20,281 nt of DNA from Pseudomonadota bacterium (lineage in GTDB: Bacteria > Pseudomonadota > Gammaproteobacteria > Steroidobacterales > Steroidobacteraceae), in the NCBI GenBank assembly GCA_021780395.1, contig JAJXYU010000196.1:1-20281 (forward strand), in the 5' to 3' direction. The notes under the pieces were generated by a model that was not told where the DNA came from, made no database searches, and saw only the letters and a program-made list of their open reading frames with translations. Of this stretch, positions 16,091 through 20,281 are shown in pieces. Made by a program: the position numbers and the translations under genes. Position 1 is the stretch's first letter. Each line of letters starts with the position of its first letter.

Positions 16091-16315
16091 TCAGTGCGCT
16101 GGATCCCGGTCCAGCGTGTATTCGGCGCCGCAGTAGGGGCACTTCGCCCAGCCGGTGGGCTCGATCGCGAGATAGACCCGCGGGTGGGAGTTCCACAGCG
16201 ACATCCCCGGCATCGGACAGGACAGCGGCAGATCCGCCGCGGTGACCCGGTAATGATGTTCCGCGTTCGGCTGGATCAGCCGATGCCTCGAATCCTCCGC
16301 GACTATCGCCGACAT
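16091..16315 (-). CDS. Small CHCC zinc-finger protein
   Basis: A 74-residue protein of the zf-CHCC family (related to the zinc domain of mitochondrial complex I subunit NDUFS6). The ligands are C33 (LSCPMP), H44 (WNSHPRVYL), C59 and C62 (KCPYCGAEY). The motif and GWAKCPYCGAEY are highly typical; the biological role in bacteria is not established. The start is ATG 16315 with a strong GAGGAG seven bases upstream; the open frame continues upstream without homology. It runs in the same direction as glnE and kdkA-waaA but is separated from glnE by the oppositely oriented toxin-antitoxin-like pair. Confidence 0.9.
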   Translation of the reverse strand: MSAIVAEDSRHRLIQPNAEHHYRVTAADLPLSCPMPGMSLWNSHPRVYLAIEPTGWAKCPYCGAEYTLDRDPAH

Positions 16316-16355
16316 GGAATGCTCCTCAACGTGGCATGCGCTCCGTCCGGACGCG

Positions 16356-16384
16356 ATTCTGCGCGTGCGGTCGCGACCTTGCAA
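16356..16384 (-). promoter_or_regulatory. Possible promoter of the zinc-finger gene
   Basis: On the minus strand TTGCAA (16379-16384, self-complementary) is followed after exactly 17 bases by CAGAAT (complement of 16356-16361, four of six matches to TATAAT). The same TTGCAA hexamer serves as -35 for the antitoxin promoter on the other strand, so the two promoters would be back to back. Confidence 0.4.
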
Positions 16385-16406
16385 CGGGCTTTGTTTTAGC
16401 TAAAAT
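16379..16406 (+). promoter_or_regulatory. Promoter of the antitoxin-toxin pair
   Basis: TTGCAA (16379-16384, four of six) and TAAAAT (16401-16406, five of six) are separated by 16 bases. The antitoxin ATG is at 16416, only nine bases after the -10, so the predicted transcript would start at about 16412-16414 and have almost no leader. No Shine-Dalgarno is visible, in keeping with leaderless translation. Confidence 0.55.
16394..16405. promoter_or_regulatory. Perfect 12-bp palindrome over the -10: likely autoregulatory operator
   Basis: TTTTAGCTAAAA is identical to its own reverse complement and overlaps five bases of the -10 of the antitoxin promoter. Phd/YefM-type antitoxins bind palindromes at their own promoters to repress the operon, so this is the natural operator candidate. 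It stands out as an AT-rich block in a 70% GC region. Confidence 0.55.
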
Positions 16407-16415
16407 GGACAACTT

Positions 16416-16676
16416 ATGAAGCAAGTATCGGCCAGTCAGGCGAAGAACAACTTCGGCGGTCTCCTCGACGACGTCGCGGCGCTGGATTGCGTCGAGATCG
16501 TGAAGCATGGGCGCCCCGTCGCGGTCGTCCTGTCGCCGCGCGCGCTGGAGGCGTTGCGCAGCGCCGGGCATGAGCCGGGTCCGCGCGGGTCGTGGGGCGA
16601 CACGCATATGATCCCTCCGGATAAGGCGCGCGCCGCGCGAATGATCGACGCCCCGCGCGACTTCGATGAAGAATAG
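16416..16676 (+). CDS. Phd/YefM family antitoxin
   Basis: An 86-residue protein. The N-terminal ~50 residues (MKQVSASQAKNNFGGLLDDV, then VEIVKHGRPVAVVLSP) are the Phd/YefM DNA-binding and dimerisation fold. The remaining C-terminal part (about 53-86, ending ARMIDAPRDFDEE) looks unstructured and acidic, as in antitoxin segments that wrap the toxin. The expected job is to neutralise the product of the next gene and repress the operon through the palindrome just upstream. The toxin ATG lies inside its last codons (11-base overlap, 16666-16676), implying translational coupling. It is the first gene of a two-gene operon running against glnE. Confidence 0.85.
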   Translation: MKQVSASQAKNNFGGLLDDVAALDCVEIVKHGRPVAVVLSPRALEALRSAGHEPGPRGSWGDTHMIPPDKARAARMIDAPRDFDEE

Positions 16677-17439
16677 GCCTGTCGAAGCACCACTCGACAC
16701 CGAGGATGTCCGGAAGATTCTGAGTATCTGCGGGTCCGCTGGATTGCTCGTTGGCGGCCAGGCGTTGGCATTCTGGGCCGATCACCTGCAGGTCGAGCGT
16801 CCGGAGAGCCTGCTTTCGGGCGTTACGGCCGATGCCGACTTCATTGGCGATGCGGCGCTTGCGATCACGCTGGGAAAACGCCTCGGTTGGCAGACGTGGA
16901 TACCCTCACTGGATGACTCGACCCCGCAAACCGGCAAGGTGACTCATCGCACCAAGAGTGGCGCGGTGAAACAGGTGGATTTCCTCTCCGGTGTCGCCGG
17001 ACTGACGACCAAGGATCTTGTCCGGCGGGCGATCGAGATGGACATCCCGGATGTCGGCCGCCTGCGGGTCATTCATCCCGTGGACGTCCTCGACAGCCGC
17101 ATCCAGAACCTTCATCTATTGCCCGGGAAACGCAACGCCGCCGGGATAGCCCAAGCGCGGCTCGCGTTGGGCGTGGCGCGTGCGTTCATCGCGAAGGAGG
17201 TCGCGACGCGGGGGGAACGGGTCGGGCTCAAGCTGTTGGAGCGCATCGCGGAGATCTCGGCCGATATTGGCGCGGTCCGGGTTTATCTGCTCTACCGCAT
17301 CGATCCGCTGGAGTCCGTTCCGCTCGATCAGTTCCGGACGACGAAGGCCCTCCACAAGGTACGCTGGCCGCAGATCCTCGCGGAAGTCGCGCGCAAGCGA
17401 ACGTCGATGGCGAAGCTGGCGCCCGGTCCTTCCCACTGA
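16666..17439 (+). CDS. Nucleotidyltransferase-like protein, candidate toxin
   Basis: A 257-residue soluble protein without an obvious named family. LLVGGQALA (27-35), TADADF (54-59, D56 and D58) and VKQVDFL (101-107, D105) reproduce the GG...DxD...D pattern of minimal and AbiEii-type nucleotidyltransferases. The gap between the glycines and the DxD is longer than usual. VIHPVDVLDSRIQNL and LLPGKRN (K155) resemble the helix after the core in AbiEii-like proteins. The C-terminal 90 residues are helical. Position after a Phd/YefM antitoxin with an 11-base overlap suggests a toxin, perhaps one that nucleotidylates RNA or protein; this is inference. A hand count over 16681-17040 gives about 62% GC against about 70% in a sampled stretch of glnE, consistent with acquisition. 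It stops four bases before the convergent glnE stop. Confidence 0.7.
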   Translation: MKNRPVEAPLDTEDVRKILSICGSAGLLVGGQALAFWADHLQVERPESLLSGVTADADFIGDAALAITLGKRLGWQTWIPSLDDSTPQTGKVTHRTKSGAVKQVDFLSGVAGLTTKDLVRRAIEMDIPDVGRLRVIHPVDVLDSRIQNLHLLPGKRNAAGIAQARLALGVARAFIAKEVATRGERVGLKLLERIAEISADIGAVRVYLLYRIDPLESVPLDQFRTTKALHKVRWPQILAEVARKRTSMAKLAPGPSH

Positions 17440-17443
17440 ACCA

Positions 17444-20281
17444 TCACCCGGTCGGTCCGAACGTCCGCGCCCAGATGTCCTCGATGCGCCGCCGGTCGCC
17501 CGCGTAGGGTCCGGCATCGACGACACGCGCGTCGTCGCCTTCGAGCGAGGCGTGGTGCAGCACGCCGCGGTACCTGCGGTAGGCGTCGGTGAGGAACGCC
17601 GCGGTGTCGGCATCGATCACGCCGTGACGCGCGAGCGCCTCGAGCTGGCGCACGTTGTCGCTGTGCTCGAGCAGTATGGGGAGTCGCGATGCGGCCTCGA
17701 GCACCCAGTACTGCACGAGGAATTCGATGTCGGCGATCCCGCCTGCGTCCTGTTTGATGTCGAACTCGCCCGCGTGCGCGCGCGACAGCTCATGGCGCAT
17801 CCGCGCGCGCATCTCGGCGACATCCGCCCGCAGGCGGTCGCGATGGACCGCGGTGCCGAGCACGCGGCGACGCACCGACTCGAAGCGCGCGCCGAGCGCG
17901 GCGTCGCCCGCGACCGCCCGCGCGCGCAACAGCGCCTGATGTTCCCAGGTCCACGCCTCGCGCAGCTGATAGCGCTCGAACGCGTCGATCCCCGTGATCA
18001 GGAATCCACCCTTGCCGTTCGGGCGCAAACGCATGTCGACCTCGTAGAGCCGTCCGGCCGACGAGTGCATCGTCAGCAGGTGGACGATCCGCTGTCCGAG
18101 CCTCAGGAAGAACACGCCGTTGTCGATCGACCGTGCGCCGCGCGTCAGCTGGATCTCGCCGGCGGAGTCGTGCAGGAACACGAGGTCGAGATCGGAGCCG
18201 TAACCGAGCTCGATGCCGCCGAGCTTGCCGTAGCCGACCACCGCGACGGTCGCCGCGCGCAGCGCCGACTCGTGCGCCCCGCAATGAGGCACGCCGTAGA
18301 CCGCCGTGATCTGCTGCCACGCGAGCTGCAGGCAGCGCTCGAGGATCAGCTCGGCGATGTCGGTGAGCCGGTCGCTGACGGTCATCAAGGGCATCCGGCC
18401 GGTCAGGTCCGCGAGCGCGACCGAGAAGATCGCCGTCTTCTGGAACTGTCGTAGCGCCTCCACCGGCCGCTCCGGATCGTCGGTCGGCGGGCCCGCCGCG
18501 ATCGCCGCGAGCTCCCGCGCAAGGCTCGTGCGCGTCGGTTGCTCCTCGAAGAGCTTGGGGTCGATCAGCTCGTCCAGCAGCAGTGGAAACTCGGCCACTT
18601 GCCGCGCGAGGAACCCGCTGAGCGCACACACGTCGATCAATCGCGCGAGCGCCTGCGGCCGTTCCTTCAGCAGCGCAAGATACGACGAGCGCGCGCCGAT
18701 CGTCTCCAGGATCCGCAGCACCCGCCCGACCACCGCGGCGGGCTGCGGCCGCGCCGCGGCCGCCCCGACCAGGCCGTCGAGGATCGCATGCAGGCGCCGG
18801 CGGGCGGATTCGTCGAGCTTGCGGTATGCGGCCGACTCGCGGTACGCGGCGAGCAGCGGCAGGGTCTCGGCGACCGCGGCTGGCGACAAGCCGCGCGCGG
18901 CGAGCTCCTCCGCAAGACGCGGCGCGTCGAACGCGAACGCGGCCGCGGGTGGCGCACCGCTCGACGGGGCGCGGCCGCCCCCGAACACGAGGGCGTCGAA
19001 CTCGGTGGCGACCGTCCGCCGGGCTTCCTGCACCTGGGCGAGCGCGGCCGCCCAGCCGGGTTGGCCGAGATGCCACGCGAACCGCGCGCGGTCGACCGGC
19101 GAGTCCGGCAGGCGATGCGTCTGTTCGTCGCGGATCATCTGCACCGCGTTCTCGGCTCGTCGCAGCACCCGGTACGCGTGCGCGAGCGCTTCGACCACCG
19201 GAGTCGCGAACAACTTCGAGCCGGCGAGCGTCGGCAGGACATCGAGCAGCGCGGGGTTCTGCAGGCGCGGATCGCCGCCGCCGCGGACCAGCTGCAGCGA
19301 CTGCACGATGAATTCGAGCTCGCGGATTCCGCCGGTACCGAGCTTCAGGTCCTCGTCCCGATCGCGACGCGCGACTTCGCGCGCGATCAGCGCCTTCATG
19401 TCGCGCAGGCTGTCGAACACGCCATAGTCGAGATAGCGACGGTAGACGAAGGGGCGCACGACGGTCCGGAAGGTCGGCTCGTAGGCCTCGGCGCCGACGA
19501 CCGCGCGCGCCTTGATCCAGGCGTAGCGCTCCCAGTCCCGGCCGTGCTGCTGCAGATAGTCCTCGAGACCGCCGACGCTCACGACCAGCGGGCCGCTCGC
19601 GCCGAACGGCCGCAGGCGCGTGTCGACGCGGAACACGAAACCATCCTCGTCGCGCACGTCGAGCAGCCCGATGATCTCGCGCGCCGCCCGCAGGAAGTAT
19701 TCCGCATTGTCGAGTCGGCGGGGACCGTCGGTCTCGCCGCTCGCGGAGTACAGGAACACGAGATCGACGTCGGACGAGAAATTGAGCTCGCGGCCGCCGA
19801 GTTTGCCCATCGCGACCACGATCAACGAGGCCGGCGCGCCGTCGGCATCGCGGGGCCGGCCGAAGGTCGGTTGTAGCAAGCGCTCGCTCGCGACCGCGGC
19901 CGCGCGGATCGCTCGGTCCGCGAGATCCGAGAGCGCGGCGAGGGTCTCTTCGACCCCGTCCCGTTCCGTGATCGCATCCCACGCGATGCGCAGCATCGCC
20001 CGCCGCCGCCAGCGTCGCAGGATCCGCCGCACGGCGGCGCGATCCGCCGCGGCCTCGACCGCGTGCTCCTCGGCGGCACCGCGCCGGTCGATCCACTCGA
20101 GCGCCGACGGATCACGCAGCAACGCCGCGCCGGCGAACTCGCTGCACGCGATCACGCGGGGCAGCTCGGCGCGCAGTTCCTGCGGTCCGTCCGCGATCGC
20201 GGCCACCAGGCGCTCGTCGGCATCGGCAAGCGTCCACCAGCGCTCGACCGGATCGCGCAATTCCGGGGGCAGGTCGTCGAA
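17444..20281 (-). CDS. glnE: Bifunctional glutamine synthetase adenylyltransferase/deadenylase (5' end outside window)
   Basis: About 945 visible residues; the frame is open to the last base and begins with FDDLPPELRDPVERWW, so only a short N-terminal piece is missing. GlnE adenylylates glutamine synthetase under nitrogen excess and removes AMP under nitrogen limitation, responding to PII. The two nucleotidyltransferase domains are present: the N-terminal deadenylase with MGKLGGRELNFSSDVDLVF (near 158-176) and the C-terminal adenylylase with GYGKLGGIELGYGSDLDLVF (near 683-702), each with an intact DxD. RLRPFG and RLRPNGKGG follow in the respective domains. Length is normal for the family (about 950). 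The 3' end faces the toxin-like gene. Confidence 0.97.
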   Translation of the reverse strand, partial: FDDLPPELRDPVERWWTLADADERLVAAIADGPQELRAELPRVIACSEFAGAALLRDPSALEWIDRRGAAEEHAVEAAADRAAVRRILRRWRRRAMLRIAWDAITERDGVEETLAALSDLADRAIRAAAVASERLLQPTFGRPRDADGAPASLIVVAMGKLGGRELNFSSDVDLVFLYSASGETDGPRRLDNAEYFLRAAREIIGLLDVRDEDGFVFRVDTRLRPFGASGPLVVSVGGLEDYLQQHGRDWERYAWIKARAVVGAEAYEPTFRTVVRPFVYRRYLDYGVFDSLRDMKALIAREVARRDRDEDLKLGTGGIRELEFIVQSLQLVRGGGDPRLQNPALLDVLPTLAGSKLFATPVVEALAHAYRVLRRAENAVQMIRDEQTHRLPDSPVDRARFAWHLGQPGWAAALAQVQEARRTVATEFDALVFGGGRAPSSGAPPAAAFAFDAPRLAEELAARGLSPAAVAETLPLLAAYRESAAYRKLDESARRRLHAILDGLVGAAAARPQPAAVVGRVLRILETIGARSSYLALLKERPQALARLIDVCALSGFLARQVAEFPLLLDELIDPKLFEEQPTRTSLARELAAIAAGPPTDDPERPVEALRQFQKTAIFSVALADLTGRMPLMTVSDRLTDIAELILERCLQLAWQQITAVYGVPHCGAHESALRAATVAVVGYGKLGGIELGYGSDLDLVFLHDSAGEIQLTRGARSIDNGVFFLRLGQRIVHLLTMHSSAGRLYEVDMRLRPNGKGGFLITGIDAFERYQLREAWTWEHQALLRARAVAGDAALGARFESVRRRVLGTAVHRDRLRADVAEMRARMRHELSRAHAGEFDIKQDAGGIADIEFLVQYWVLEAASRLPILLEHSDNVRQLEALARHGVIDADTAAFLTDAYRRYRGVLHHASLEGDDARVVDAGPYAGDRRRIEDIWARTFGPTG

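Noticed and set aside
16316..17443. Mobile element boundaries around the toxin-antitoxin-like pair
   Set aside because: No terminal inverted repeats, target duplications, integrase or transposase were found flanking the pair.
17790..20096. Long minus-strand frame overlapping glnE in another phase
   Set aside because: Arg-rich shadow of glnE, which has both nucleotidyltransferase motifs in its own frame.
1..20281. tRNA, rRNA, CRISPR array or riboswitch
   Set aside because: No spaced identical repeats, tRNA-like cloverleaf with CCA-adjacent stem, rRNA signature or conserved riboswitch core was recognised; intergenic gaps are all under 200 bases.

Overview
The window is a dense stretch of about 69-70% GC bacterial chromosome with no rRNA, tRNA, CRISPR array or transposase. 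It carries one 3' gene fragment, sixteen complete protein genes and one gene (glnE) truncated at the right edge. Gene content points to a Gram-negative proteobacterium, most likely a high-GC gammaproteobacterium related to Xanthomonadales/Nevskiales. The indicators are murein-peptide recycling (Mpl), Kdo-lipid A assembly (WaaA plus Kdo kinase KdkA), GlnE, RNase D, and a pyrophosphate-linked glycolytic pair. The taxonomic placement is inference from gene content, not a match to a known genome.

Layout. 1-93: tail of an upstream gene. 96-1034: CPBP intramembrane protease, whose 3' end overlaps mpl (minus) by 89 bp. mpl and rnd (RNase D) diverge from a short shared region. rnd converges on adk, a zinc-type adenylate kinase. 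adk diverges from pfp (PPi-dependent phosphofructokinase), which is followed by hppA (H+-pumping pyrophosphatase). A perfect 12-bp hairpin separates hppA from the minus-strand cysK-cysE operon. Next come a membrane-anchored PAS-PAS-GGDEF-EAL protein (minus), a pcm-like methyltransferase and rhodanese pair (plus, translationally coupled), and kdkA-waaA (minus). Then follow a DUF6165 gene (plus), a small CHCC zinc-finger gene (minus), a two-gene toxin-antitoxin-like module (plus) and glnE (minus, runs off the window).

Functional groups. pfp and hppA form a PPi energy module, with adk next door to rebalance AMP from PPi-releasing reactions. cysK and cysE make cysteine and probably form the cysteine synthase complex. 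waaA and kdkA build and phosphorylate the Kdo inner core. glnE sets glutamine synthetase activity.

The least conventional segment is 16379-17439. A Phd/YefM-type antitoxin overlaps a gene for an unannotated protein with a nucleotidyltransferase-like signature. The pair is less GC-rich than its surroundings, runs against glnE, and has its own promoter. That promoter shares a self-complementary -35 hexamer with the divergent zinc-finger gene and carries a perfect 12-bp palindrome over its -10. This pairing is the best candidate here for a poorly described system. Other points of note are an excess of the octamer GCGATCGC, two long convergent gene overlaps, and a pcm homologue lacking the usual substrate-loop motif.
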